Assembly: GCA_964546125.1 (NCBI GenBank)
Contig: CAZJIS010000019.1
Coordinates: 1-28,976, forward strand
From: Phil1 sp964546125
Lineage (GTDB): Bacteria > Bacillota > Clostridia > Christensenellales > CAG-138
Direction of reading: 5' to 3'
Length of the DNA: 28,976 bases
Positions 7,996-15,859 of the stretch are shown in pieces (position 1 is the first letter of the stretch; the number at the start of each line of letters is the position of its first letter). The notes below the pieces were generated by a model. The model ran no database searches, was not told the origin of the DNA, and saw only the letters and a list, made by a program, of their open reading frames with translations. Both the position numbers and the translations under genes were made by a program.

Positions 7996-8096
7996 GCCCT
8001 CTCGGGCCATTGCAAAGGCCGGCCTCGCGGGGTCTTCGGGGCCGGCGGCCCCGAAGGGGCGGCAAGGGTTAAAATCCCTCCACGCGGCCCTTTCCC
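7995..8096 (-). promoter_or_regulatory. GC-rich structured spacer between dprA and topA
   Basis: The 160-nt spacer 7937-8096 has no gene. Besides the terminator-like hairpin it holds a perfect 9-bp inverted repeat, TTCGGGGCC-GGC-GGCCCCGAA, at 8035-8055, and a tetraloop hairpin GGCCC-TCTC-GGGCC at 7995-8008. GCCGGCC and GGCCGGC arms between about 8018 and 8046 can pair in an alternative fold. The tetraloop hairpin and the terminator stem share one base. This could be a leader or attenuator for topA or a protein-binding repeat; I recognise no riboswitch consensus. Confidence 0.4.
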
Positions 8097-8990
8097 TTAC
8101 AGGCTGAATAACCTGCCGGGCGATTGCTTAATTATTTCCGAAAACTCAAGCGATGTCAAGGTTGAATTTAGGAGCGCTGCCGAAAAGCCCGTGAGCTCAC
8201 ACAGCTCGTCGAAGCTGCGCTCGCCCGCCGCGAGCAGGCGGCAGATGAGCTCTTCCTCATAGGAAAGGCCGCTCATGTCGATGCTTTTCTTCTCCGCGCG
8301 GCGGCGGGAAACGCCATATTCCTCGAGGATATCCTCAACGCTTTGCACGGGTTTTGCCATGCCGCTCCGGATGAGGCCGTTGGTTCCCGCGCTCTTCGGA
8401 TCGGTGATCCTGCCCGGCACGGCAAACACGTCGCGCCCCTGCTCAAGCGCGCAGTCCGCCGTGATAAGGGCGCCGCTCTTCTCCCCCGCCTCCACCACGA
8501 GCACGCCGCGCGCAAGGCCGCTGATGATGCGGTTGCGCATGGGAAAGTGCATCGCTTTAGGTTCCGTGCCGGGCATATATTCCGACACCACCGCGCCGCG
8601 CTCGACGATCTTGTCATAAAGGTCACGGTTGGCTTCGGGGTAGACCACATCCGGCCCGGAGCCAAGCACGGCAATGGTCGGGTACGTGCTGTTTTCGGCT
8701 TCAAGCGCGCTCGCGGCGCAAATCCCGTCAATGCCATAAGCCAGGCCGCTCACCACGCACGCGCCGCTTTCCACGAGGCCGCGCGCAAGCTCTTTGGCGA
8801 TCCTTTTGCCATATTCCGTGGGTTCGCGCGTGCCGACGATGGCGATGGGCAGGCGCAATTGCGGGTAGAGCGTGCCCTTATAGTAAAGCACCGCCGGCGG
8901 ATCGTATATCTCGCGCAAAAGCTCTGGATAATCGCGCGAGGCGATCGTCGCCGCGCCGACGCCGAGTTCGTCGAGCCGGGCCAGGCAGCG
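8097..8990 (-). CDS. dprA: DNA-processing protein DprA (5' part lost in assembly gap)
   Basis: DprA loads RecA on incoming single-stranded DNA during natural transformation. The 297 visible residues cover the whole Rossmann-like domain: DYPELLREIYDPPAVLYYKG, VGTREPTEYGKRIA, VVSGLAYGIDG, FPMRNRIISGLARGVLVVEA, SGALITADCALEQGRDVFAVPG and GTNGLIRSGMA. A C-terminal winged-helix segment of about 60 residues (LSYEEELICRLLAAGERSFDE onward) ends at the TAA at 8097. The start codon and about 65-100 N-terminal residues fall in the N run. One oddity is GIDGICAASALEAENSTYPT, where most homologs have a histidine after GIDG and a shorter loop. It follows comM, as in many bacteria. Confidence 0.94.
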   Translation of the reverse strand, partial: RCLARLDELGVGAATIASRDYPELLREIYDPPAVLYYKGTLYPQLRLPIAIVGTREPTEYGKRIAKELARGLVESGACVVSGLAYGIDGICAASALEAENSTYPTIAVLGSGPDVVYPEANRDLYDKIVERGAVVSEYMPGTEPKAMHFPMRNRIISGLARGVLVVEAGEKSGALITADCALEQGRDVFAVPGRITDPKSAGTNGLIRSGMAKPVQSVEDILEEYGVSRRRAEKKSIDMSGLSYEEELICRLLAAGERSFDELCELTGFSAALLNSTLTSLEFSEIIKQSPGRLFSL

Positions 8991-9090
8991 NNNNNNNNNN
9001 NNNNNNNNNNNNNNNNNNNNNNNNNNNNNNNNNNNNNNNNNNNNNNNNNNNNNNNNNNNNNNNNNNNNNNNNNNNNNNNNNNNNNNNNNN
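8991..9090. other. Assembly gap (100 N) between comM and dprA
   Basis: Exactly 100 undetermined bases, a conventional scaffold placeholder. The flanks share no common sequence, so real bases are missing. From family lengths the missing DNA must hold about 20 codons of the comM C-terminus plus the dprA start and about 65-100 codons, more than 100 bases. The true gap is therefore probably about 250-400 bases. Confidence 0.9.
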
Positions 9091-10550
9091 CCCTCGCTGC
9101 CTTCAAGATCCGCGATCGTGCGCGAAACTTTCAAAACGCGCGTATAGGCCCGCGCGCTGAGTTTGAGCTGGGCGAAAGCCTTTTTCAAAAGCGCCTCGGC
9201 ATCGGGTTGCAGCTCGCAGTAAAGCCCCGTCATGCGGTTGGTGAGCTGCGCGTTGAAGAGGATGCCCTCCCCCCGGTAGCGCTGCGCCTGCAAAGCCCGC
9301 GCAGCGTTGATGCGCGCGCGGATTACTTCCGACGTTTCCCCGGTGCTGCGCCCGGCGATATCCGCATAGCCCACCTCGCTCATCTCCACGTGGATGTCGA
9401 TGCGATCGAGCATGGGCGAACTTATTTTGTTGCGGTAGCGCAATATCTGCTGCGCCGTGCAGCGGCAGGGCGTAATGCGCGAGCCAAAGTTGCCGCAGGG
9501 ACAGGGGTTCATCGCGGCGACGAGCATGAAATCCGCCGGGTAGGTGGAACGCGCCGCCGCGCGGGCGATGGTGACAAAACCATCCTCAAGCGGCTGGCGC
9601 AGCGCCTCGAGCACATCTTTGCGGAATTCTGGGAATTCATCGAGAAAGAGCACCCCGTAATGGGAGAGGCTGATCTCCCCCGGCAGCGCTTTTTGCCCGC
9701 CGCCGATAAGCGACACGCCCGAGGAGGAATGGTGCGGCGCGCGGAACGGCCGCTCGGAGATCATGCCGTTCTTGCCCTTGAGCGCGCCCGTAACGGAATG
9801 GATCTTCGTGATCTCGAGCGCTTCCCCAAAGGTCAGTTCGGGCAGCACCGAGGGGATGCTGCGCGCGAGCATGGTTTTGCCGGAGCCGGGGGTGCCCACG
9901 AGCAATAAGTTGTGCCCGCCGGCAACGGCCACCTCCGCGGCGCGTTTTGCGCCTTGCTGGCCCTTGATATCCGAAAAATCGGCCGTATAAGTGAGATTCG
10001 CGCGATCCCACTTGCGCGTTTGGCAAACTTCGAGCGGCATGCCGCCCTTGAGCATGCTAACGAGCGCGCGCAAATTGGCGGCGGGGATGATTTTCACCCC
10101 CTCGATATACGAAGCCTCGGCGGCATTCTCCATAGGGAGTACCACCGAGGCGATGCCCTCGTTATAAGCGCCGATGACCATCGGCAAAATGCCGGCGACC
10201 GGGCGCACGCTGCCGTCGAGCGCGAGTTCCCCAAGGAAAAGGTATCCTTCCACGGCCTTCTGCTCGAGCTGCCCGCTCGCCGCGAGGATGCCCATGGCGA
10301 TGGGCAGGTCGTAGACCGAGCCTTCCTTCCGCTGATCGGCCGGGGCGAGGTTCACCGTCACCCGCCCGGTCGGGTAGGTGAAGTTGGAGTTGCGTATGGC
10401 CGAATGCACGCGCTCTTTGGATTCCCGCACCGCCGCATCCGGCAGGCCCACAAGCTCGAAAGCCGGAAAACTGCCGGAAGAATCCACCTCCACGCTCACG
10501 AGGAAACCCTCGAGACCGACGAGGCCGTAGCTTGTGATGCGGGAGAGCAT
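9091..10550 (-). CDS. comM: Mg-chelatase-like AAA ATPase ComM/YifB (3' end lost in gap)
   Basis: ComM is a hexameric helicase promoting branch migration during integration of transforming DNA. The 486 visible residues start MLSRITSYGLVGLEGFLVSV and contain the N-terminal ChlI-like domain (ELVGLPDAAVRESKERV, 33-49), the Walker A motif GTPGSGKT at 219-226, Walker B GVLFLDEFPEF at 299-309, the cysteine cluster AMNPCPCGNFGS..CRC around 346-364, and the C-terminal Mg_chelatase region up to RTIADLEGSE. Only about 20 residues (the usual AEAIQYR end) are missing. The ATG at 10550 follows GGAGGTAACGCCC. It is followed by dprA; the frame that runs through the N run into dprA is an artefact, not a fusion. 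Confidence 0.95.
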
Positions 10551-10595
10551 GGGCGTTACCTCCGCGTTATGATATTATGGTTTCCCTTATTCCCC

Positions 10596-11027
10596 CTATT
10601 CCGGATTTTCTTGCGGCGCTTCGGGGGCAGGTTGATTGAACACGAAAAGCTTGTTGCCCGCGAAGTTCACGAGCGCCGAGGCGAACGAGGCGGCCGCCTT
10701 GCTCACAAGCTCATAGGGAATGTGCCAAACATCCTTGCACAGGGCGAGCGTCCCAAGCGACACGCCGTAGGAGACGAGGTTGACGATGATGAACAGCACG
10801 ATCTCCCGCGCGGTGCGCCGCTTTTCTTTTTTAAACGTCCACACCGTATTCCAAACATAGCTGTTGGCGATGCCCGCGGCGTAGGAAATGGTCTGCGCGA
10901 GCACATAATCGAGGCCTGCAAGCTTCGTGAGCAGAAAGTAGACCACGAAGTCTACCGCCGTGTTGGAGAGGCCCACGATGTTGAATTTCACAAATTGCCA
11001 AAATGTTGTAAGCGTTTCTTTTTTCAT
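10596..11027 (-). CDS. GtrA-family membrane protein
   Basis: Small polytopic membrane protein of 143 residues with four predicted helices at about 12-36, 42-65, 75-97 and 107-130. It shows the family pattern FVKFNIVGLSNTAVDFVVYF at the start and YVWNTVWTF after helix 2, ending with FAGNKLFVF. GtrA proteins are thought to help translocate polyprenyl-phosphate-linked sugars for surface glycosylation. The ATG at 11027 gives the family N-terminus; a TTG at 11060 would overlap the previous gene and is less likely. It lies 22 nt after the large mannosyltransferase-like gene, which suggests it supplies or flips that enzyme's lipid-linked sugar donor. This link is inferred from context. Confidence 0.9.
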   Translation of the reverse strand: MKKETLTTFWQFVKFNIVGLSNTAVDFVVYFLLTKLAGLDYVLAQTISYAAGIANSYVWNTVWTFKKEKRRTAREIVLFIIVNLVSYGVSLGTLALCKDVWHIPYELVSKAAASFASALVNFAGNKLFVFNQPAPEAPQENPE

Positions 11028-11049
11028 TGTAACCGAATTTCCGCTTTCG

Positions 11050-14000
11050 TCAATATCCAAGGAACGTCCAGCTCGGCAGCCACTCGAGCGCGCGGACGTA
11101 CGCGCGCGGCACGACCATGCCGGAAATGGCCGGGTAGAACAGGATGAACAGGATTAGCGCGGCGCCCATCCAGATCCATTTCGCCTTCGCCCAGGCGGGG
11201 TCTTTTTCTTCCTTCTGCATCAAAAGATAGCTTGAAATTAAAATGATGAACGGCACGCTCGCAAAATAATGGTAGATGAACGTGCACCGCGTCACCAGCA
11301 CCCAAGGCAAAAACTCCGCGAGAAGGCCCACGAACAGCACAAACCAGATCTTGTTCGGCCGCAGCCTGCCGCGGATGAGCTCGATGAGCGCCGCCGCCGA
11401 GGCGATGCAGCACACCCACCACACGGCGGGGTTGCCCATTGCCGAAAGCGTGCCGATGCTGCCCTCGGGGACGTTGTAGTTAACATAATACCACATAGGC
11501 CGAATGATCAGCGGCCACTGCCACCATGGCGACTGGTAGGGATGCGTATCCTTGAGGCCGCTGTGGTAGTTATACATGAACTCCTGCACGCCCCAGATGC
11601 CCTTGAGATCGTAATGCGCCTCGCTTAACACATAGGGCAGGTAGGAGATTAGATAGATCGCTACGGGGACGATAACGAAGAACAGCACGCACCAAAGAAG
11701 CGTCGCAGCCGTATTCTTCCAAAACGGCCGGACCTTCTCGCGCAGCGCCTCATCTTCCCCCTCCCGCAGGCGGCGGTATTCGCCATAGCGCTTCCCAAGC
11801 GATGTGAACAGCAACACCGCAAGCCCCGCGCCCGCGTAGATGCAGATCCATTTGCTCGCCGCGCCCAGCCCGAAGAACACGCCCGAGAGCGCGAGGGGCC
11901 AAAGCGTTTTCTTGAGCCCGTCCGTATAGAAGTTGAGCTCAAAATAGCGATACATATAATAGAACATCACGATGATGAAAAACACGCCGTATACATCGAT
12001 GGTCGCGATGCGCGTTTGCGTGAAATGCATAAAGTCGAAGGCAAAGAGGAACGCCGCAAGCAACGCATATTCGCTTTTTTTGAAAAGGCGCTTGCCGAAC
12101 GCATAGAGGACCGGCACCATGCCGATGCCAAAAAGCGTGCCCACGATGCGCCAGCCAAAGGCGTTCATGCCAAAGACCGCGATGCCGAGCATGATGAAGA
12201 TTTTGCCAAGCGGCGGGTGCGAGTTTTCATAGGGTTTGATGCCGTGCAGGTGCTCGTAGGCCGTGCGTGCATGATACAATTCGTCGAAATACATGCCGTT
12301 GAGCAGCGAGCCGCGCGCGGGTACCTGATCCGGCTCATCCAAGAGGGCTTCCCCGCCTTCACTGGCTGTAGCGGGGATGTAATTGCCCTCCCCATCAAAG
12401 AGCGCGAACTCGTTGAACCACACCTGTCCCCCCGTGACCCGTAGCTTGAGGGAAGCGCTCGTCACATCGCCGCCGATGCGCGTCCAGCGGAACATGTCGC
12501 CATTGCTCTGCGTATACGAAATGACCGTGCCGTCGTCGGCCGTCAGCTCGATGTCGCCCGTATAGAGCCCGCCGTAAACGCGGATATCTTTGATGAGCGT
12601 GGGTTCCGTAAGCGCGATGGTGAGCGTGTTGCCATGGGAGCCGATCCACTCGGTTTGCGGCGCGACGGTCGTGCCAAGGTTAACGAGCGCAACGATGCCG
12701 TAGGCAAGCGTCAAAACGCCGACGAACAAATGGTCTTTTTTCGTGTAATAAAGCTTTGTGTCCACGGGTTCCGGCAGGGGCTGCGCCTGTTCGCGCGCGC
12801 GCTTTTTTTCAGCGAAGGCCGGGCGTTTTTCGCGCCTGAATACGATATCGCAGCAGGCCCAGGTCAAATACGCAAACGCGCTGAGGTTTAGGAGCGAGCC
12901 GAACGCGGTGATAATATCGTAGACCACGCCGCGCGATTCGGGCCGGGTGATGATGACAAAGGCCATCATCGAGTTGAAGAGCAAAGAGCAGCTCATCCAA
13001 AGGAATGTAATGAGGAGCCTGCGGTCTTTATAATAAAGGAAGGCGACGAGCAGCAAAACGAGCGTCGGGAACAGATAGCGCTCGTGCATATACTGTCCCA
13101 GGTTGAAAAGCGCCGCAATCAGCCATGCGGAAGAAAGGGTGAGGGCATGTCCCTCGCGCTTGTGGCCCCAAAGGTAGAGGACGCAGGAGAACACCACCGA
13201 GAGGGCGATGAAAATCGTGCCCCACGCGCCATAAGAAAGGCCGAATATGGCGGTGTCGATCCACTTCCAGTTGCCGCCCAGAAGCGCCATGAGGTTATAT
13301 GCTTCGATGCTCGCATAGGGGTAGCTCGTGGCCGTGCCGAGGATTTTTTCCAAGAACCAGAACGGCGGCTGGGCGCCGCGGAACGGCAGCGACAGGAGAA
13401 AGATCGCCGTGCACGCGCCGAGCACCGCCAAGAGCGTGCGCAAAAAGCCCTTAACGAACCCCAGCTGCTTTATTTTAGCAAAATACGCGACCGCAAGCAG
13501 CGGCCCGACCATGAGCGCCTGCGGCTTTGCCATGATCGCCACGCCGTAGACGATGCCCGCGAGAATGAGGCGATCGTTGATGAAGAGCCAGATCGCCGCA
13601 AGCAGCAACAGCGTCAGCACCTGATCGATCTGCCCCCAGCCGCCCGAAAGGAATGCCATAAGCGGGTTGAACGCGACAAGCCCCGCCATCACGAGCGGCA
13701 ATTTGCCCGCGCGCGGCTCGATTTCGCTGCCGCTTTGCTTGCGCGCAATGCGGTAAACAAAGTATGCCGCGAGGATATCCGCGAGGATGCCCGGCATTTT
13801 GGTGATCAGCACATAGCCCGCGCTGCCGTAGGACAGGCCAAAGATCTGTGCAAGCTTGCCCGTCGCATAAAGCACATACATATAGCCCGGCGGGTAATCC
13901 GCAAAAATACCGGAGGTGTAAAAGTTCGAAAAACCGTTGTGCACAATGTTGTAGCCCCACGACATGAAGCAGTTGATATCGGTGGGGTGGCCGTAGAAGA

Positions 14001-14787
14001 TCAGCGAGCACGCGCAGCGGATGAGAAACGCGGCGATCAAAATGGCGGCAAGCCAAGTCCCCTCGTTTTGCTGCCCGCGCGCGAGCTCTAAACTGTTGTC
14101 GGTTTCGATATAGCGGCGATAAACGATGATCGCGGCGAGCGCCGTAACCAAGAGCGCCAGAATCATGTAGCCGATATAAGGGATCTCCTCCCCCGGAACG
14201 CCGCCGTCCTCCTGCGCGGCGGAAGCGGTTGCAAAGTCCGCCGCATCCCCCGAGAACGAAGCAAGCTTTTCCACGCGCACATCGTCGAACCAGGCGCTGC
14301 CCTCGCTCAGCGCGCCGTAGCCGCCGAGGCGAACGCATACGGCAAGCTCCTTTTGCCCCCGCCCGGTTTTGCCCACGAGCTCCACTTCGACCCAGCCGAC
14401 GCTCGTGCCAAAAATGCCCTCGCTCCTTGCAAGCGAACCGTTGACCGAGATGTTCGCGCCGGCGCCGTCCACAACGTTTTCTGTCCTGACGCGGCAGGTC
14501 AGTTTATAATAAGCGTTCGGTTTGACTTTGAGCTGCTGCAAGAGCCGCGCGTCGTTGCCGCCGGGCCCGCAAAAAAGATAGGCGGCGTCGTTGCCCTCAA
14601 GCGCTTCTATGCGCGCGAGGCCAAGCGCCTCTTCGGTAAACCACGCCTCATAATCCCAATCCGCCGGCAGCCCCGAGTCGGATACCTCGTCGAAGCCGCC
14701 GTTTTTCACAAGCTGCTCATCCGCAAGCGCCACAGCGCCCATGAGCGCAAGAACGAGCGCGAGCGCGAAGCAAAAAAGTTTCTTCAT
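11050..14787 (-). CDS. Double GT-C glycosyltransferase with N-terminal beta-sandwich and C-terminal PMT module
   Basis: Giant membrane glycosyltransferase of 1245 residues. In order: a signal peptide (1-22); a carbohydrate-binding-like beta-sandwich (about 24-176, NGGFDEVSDSGLPADW to AWFDDVRVEKL); a helix at 203-223; a first multispanning GT-C module (about 245-650) with HPTDIN (Asp270), ADYPPGYMY (296-304) and GGWGQIDQ (382-389); a helix and an exposed discoidin-like insert (about 710-805); and a second GT-C module (about 825-1225). The latter is clearly of the protein O-mannosyltransferase (PMT) type, with FDELYHA (834-840), HPPLGK (857-862), FTQTRIATIDVY (922-933) and THPYQSPWWQWPL (1081-1093). 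PMT enzymes move mannose from a polyprenyl-phosphate donor to secreted proteins. The first module's acceptor is unknown. The ATG at 14787 follows AGAGGCTGAT. Confidence 0.92.
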   Translation of the reverse strand: MKKLFCFALALVLALMGAVALADEQLVKNGGFDEVSDSGLPADWDYEAWFTEEALGLARIEALEGNDAAYLFCGPGGNDARLLQQLKVKPNAYYKLTCRVRTENVVDGAGANISVNGSLARSEGIFGTSVGWVEVELVGKTGRGQKELAVCVRLGGYGALSEGSAWFDDVRVEKLASFSGDAADFATASAAQEDGGVPGEEIPYIGYMILALLVTALAAIIVYRRYIETDNSLELARGQQNEGTWLAAILIAAFLIRCACSLIFYGHPTDINCFMSWGYNIVHNGFSNFYTSGIFADYPPGYMYVLYATGKLAQIFGLSYGSAGYVLITKMPGILADILAAYFVYRIARKQSGSEIEPRAGKLPLVMAGLVAFNPLMAFLSGGWGQIDQVLTLLLLAAIWLFINDRLILAGIVYGVAIMAKPQALMVGPLLAVAYFAKIKQLGFVKGFLRTLLAVLGACTAIFLLSLPFRGAQPPFWFLEKILGTATSYPYASIEAYNLMALLGGNWKWIDTAIFGLSYGAWGTIFIALSVVFSCVLYLWGHKREGHALTLSSAWLIAALFNLGQYMHERYLFPTLVLLLVAFLYYKDRRLLITFLWMSCSLLFNSMMAFVIITRPESRGVVYDIITAFGSLLNLSAFAYLTWACCDIVFRREKRPAFAEKKRAREQAQPLPEPVDTKLYYTKKDHLFVGVLTLAYGIVALVNLGTTVAPQTEWIGSHGNTLTIALTEPTLIKDIRVYGGLYTGDIELTADDGTVISYTQSNGDMFRWTRIGGDVTSASLKLRVTGGQVWFNEFALFDGEGNYIPATASEGGEALLDEPDQVPARGSLLNGMYFDELYHARTAYEHLHGIKPYENSHPPLGKIFIMLGIAVFGMNAFGWRIVGTLFGIGMVPVLYAFGKRLFKKSEYALLAAFLFAFDFMHFTQTRIATIDVYGVFFIIVMFYYMYRYFELNFYTDGLKKTLWPLALSGVFFGLGAASKWICIYAGAGLAVLLFTSLGKRYGEYRRLREGEDEALREKVRPFWKNTAATLLWCVLFFVIVPVAIYLISYLPYVLSEAHYDLKGIWGVQEFMYNYHSGLKDTHPYQSPWWQWPLIIRPMWYYVNYNVPEGSIGTLSAMGNPAVWWVCCIASAAALIELIRGRLRPNKIWFVLFVGLLAEFLPWVLVTRCTFIYHYFASVPFIILISSYLLMQKEEKDPAWAKAKWIWMGAALILFILFYPAISGMVVPRAYVRALEWLPSWTFLGY

Positions 14788-14822
14788 ATCAGCCTCTAAC
14801 CTTCATTATGATCAGCGCTATT

Positions 14823-14851
14823 AGAATACCACATTCCGCCGGTTTTCTCAT
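14823..14851 (-). promoter_or_regulatory. Possible promoter of the glycosyltransferase gene
   Basis: Minus strand ATGAGA (14851-14846), 17 nt, TATTCT (14828-14823), with TG one base upstream of the -10 box (an extended -10). Each hexamer matches four of six consensus bases. It sits in the 86-nt spacer after yraN, 36 nt before the glycosyltransferase ATG. Confidence 0.4.
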
Positions 14852-14873
14852 CTGCTGCCAAATTTATTAACAA

Positions 14874-15227
14874 TTATGCCTGAAATGCGTTTTTGATATG
14901 CGTAACATCCCCCGCGGGCAGCGCGACCTCGATGACGTCGAAGCGCAAACTCGCCTCCAAAAGGCCGTGGTCGGCGGCGTAGGCCGTGGCGGCTATAAGG
15001 AGGTTCTGCTGTTTTTTCTTCGTAACGGCCTCGCGCCCGAGGCCGAAGCGCATCGAAGCGCGCGCTTTGACCTCGACGAAGACCGTGGTTTCGTCATCCT
15101 GCATGATGAGATCAATCTCGCAGCGTTGCGCGCGGTAATTCTTTTCGAGCAAAAGGTAGCCTTCGTTTTGCAAAAAGCGCAGCGCGAGTCCCTCCCCCTC
15201 CGCGCCGCGCGCATGGTTCTGCGTCAT
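14874..15227 (-). CDS. yraN: YraN family protein (UPF0102), endonuclease-fold
   Basis: Protein of 117 residues in the UPF0102/YraN family, which has a restriction-endonuclease-like fold and no firmly established function. The family core is visible: RGAEGEGLALRFLQNEGY (7-24), then LEKNYRAQRCEIDLI with the acidic pair Glu37/Asp39, and VFVEVKAR with Glu52/Lys54, which complete an ExD..ExK-like nuclease site. I start at the ATG at 15227, which has GGAGGACAT before it; a longer open frame upstream is antisense noise over rnhB. The ATG overlaps the rnhB stop (ATGA), so translation is coupled. The rnhB-yraN pair is widely conserved. Confidence 0.93.
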   Translation of the reverse strand: MTQNHARGAEGEGLALRFLQNEGYLLLEKNYRAQRCEIDLIMQDDETTVFVEVKARASMRFGLGREAVTKKKQQNLLIAATAYAADHGLLEASLRFDVIEVALPAGDVTHIKNAFQA

Positions 15228-15859
15228 ATGTCCTCCAAAATGCCTTTGATAAAGCTCCGCCTGTGCAGCGGGCAGGGCCCGAACGCCCGCAGCGCCGCGA
15301 TGTGCTCGGCCGTGCCGTATCCCTTGTTGCGGGCAAAGCCGTATTGCGGGTACACCTCGTCCATGCGCAGCATGTATGCATCCCGCTCGACTTTGGCGAG
15401 GATGGACGCGGCGGCAATCAGGTAACAAAGCGCATCCCCATGGATGATGGAGTGCTGCGCCGCCGGGATCTCCAGCCCCGCGAGCGCATCGATGAGCACG
15501 TCCGTGCAGGGCGCGTTCATCGCTTCATACGCGAGGCGGAAAGCCTTTTTCGTGGCGTTGAGGATGTTGATCTGATCGATCTCGACCTCGCTCACCCAAC
15601 CGAGGCCGAAGGCAAGCGCCTGCTCTTTGATCAGCGCGTGCAGCGCCTCCCGCCGCGCGGGGGAAAGTTTTTTGGAATCGTTCACGCGCGCGATGAGAGG
15701 CTCCGGCGGCAGCACCACGCAGGCCGCCACCACAGGCCCCGCGAGCGGGCCGCGGCCCACCTCGTCCGCGCCCGCGGGCAACACTTGGCGCGCCCAGAAC
15801 ATGCGCTCGGTCCGCGTTAAAGCGTGGAGCCGTTCCCGCTCCCTTTCGGCGGCCGTCAT
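15224..15859 (-). CDS. rnhB: Ribonuclease HII
   Basis: Cleaves the RNA strand of RNA-DNA hybrids and single ribonucleotides in DNA. The 211-residue protein has the family motifs GADEVGRGPLAGPVVAA (30-46; catalytic Asp32, Glu33), NDSKKLS, LIDAL (Asp124), HGDALCYLIAAASILAKVERD split around Asp142, and NKGYGTAEH followed by PLHRRSF. All four acidic catalytic residues are present. There is an N-terminal extension of about 28 residues before the first motif. Its start overlaps the rbgA stop, and its stop overlaps the yraN start, both as ATGA, so the three genes are translationally coupled. Confidence 0.97.
   Translation of the reverse strand: MTAAERERERLHALTRTERMFWARQVLPAGADEVGRGPLAGPVVAACVVLPPEPLIARVNDSKKLSPARREALHALIKEQALAFGLGWVSEVEIDQINILNATKKAFRLAYEAMNAPCTDVLIDALAGLEIPAAQHSIIHGDALCYLIAAASILAKVERDAYMLRMDEVYPQYGFARNKGYGTAEHIAALRAFGPCPLHRRSFIKGILEDI

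Noticed and set aside
7937..8096. T-box or known riboswitch upstream of topA
   Set aside because: None of the conserved T-box or riboswitch sequences that I know could be found; only GC-rich hairpins are present.
8097..10550. Single 817-residue comM-dprA fusion protein
   Set aside because: The frame continues only because the N run happens to keep phase. Each half matches a separate complete family, and the missing ends of both fall in the gap.
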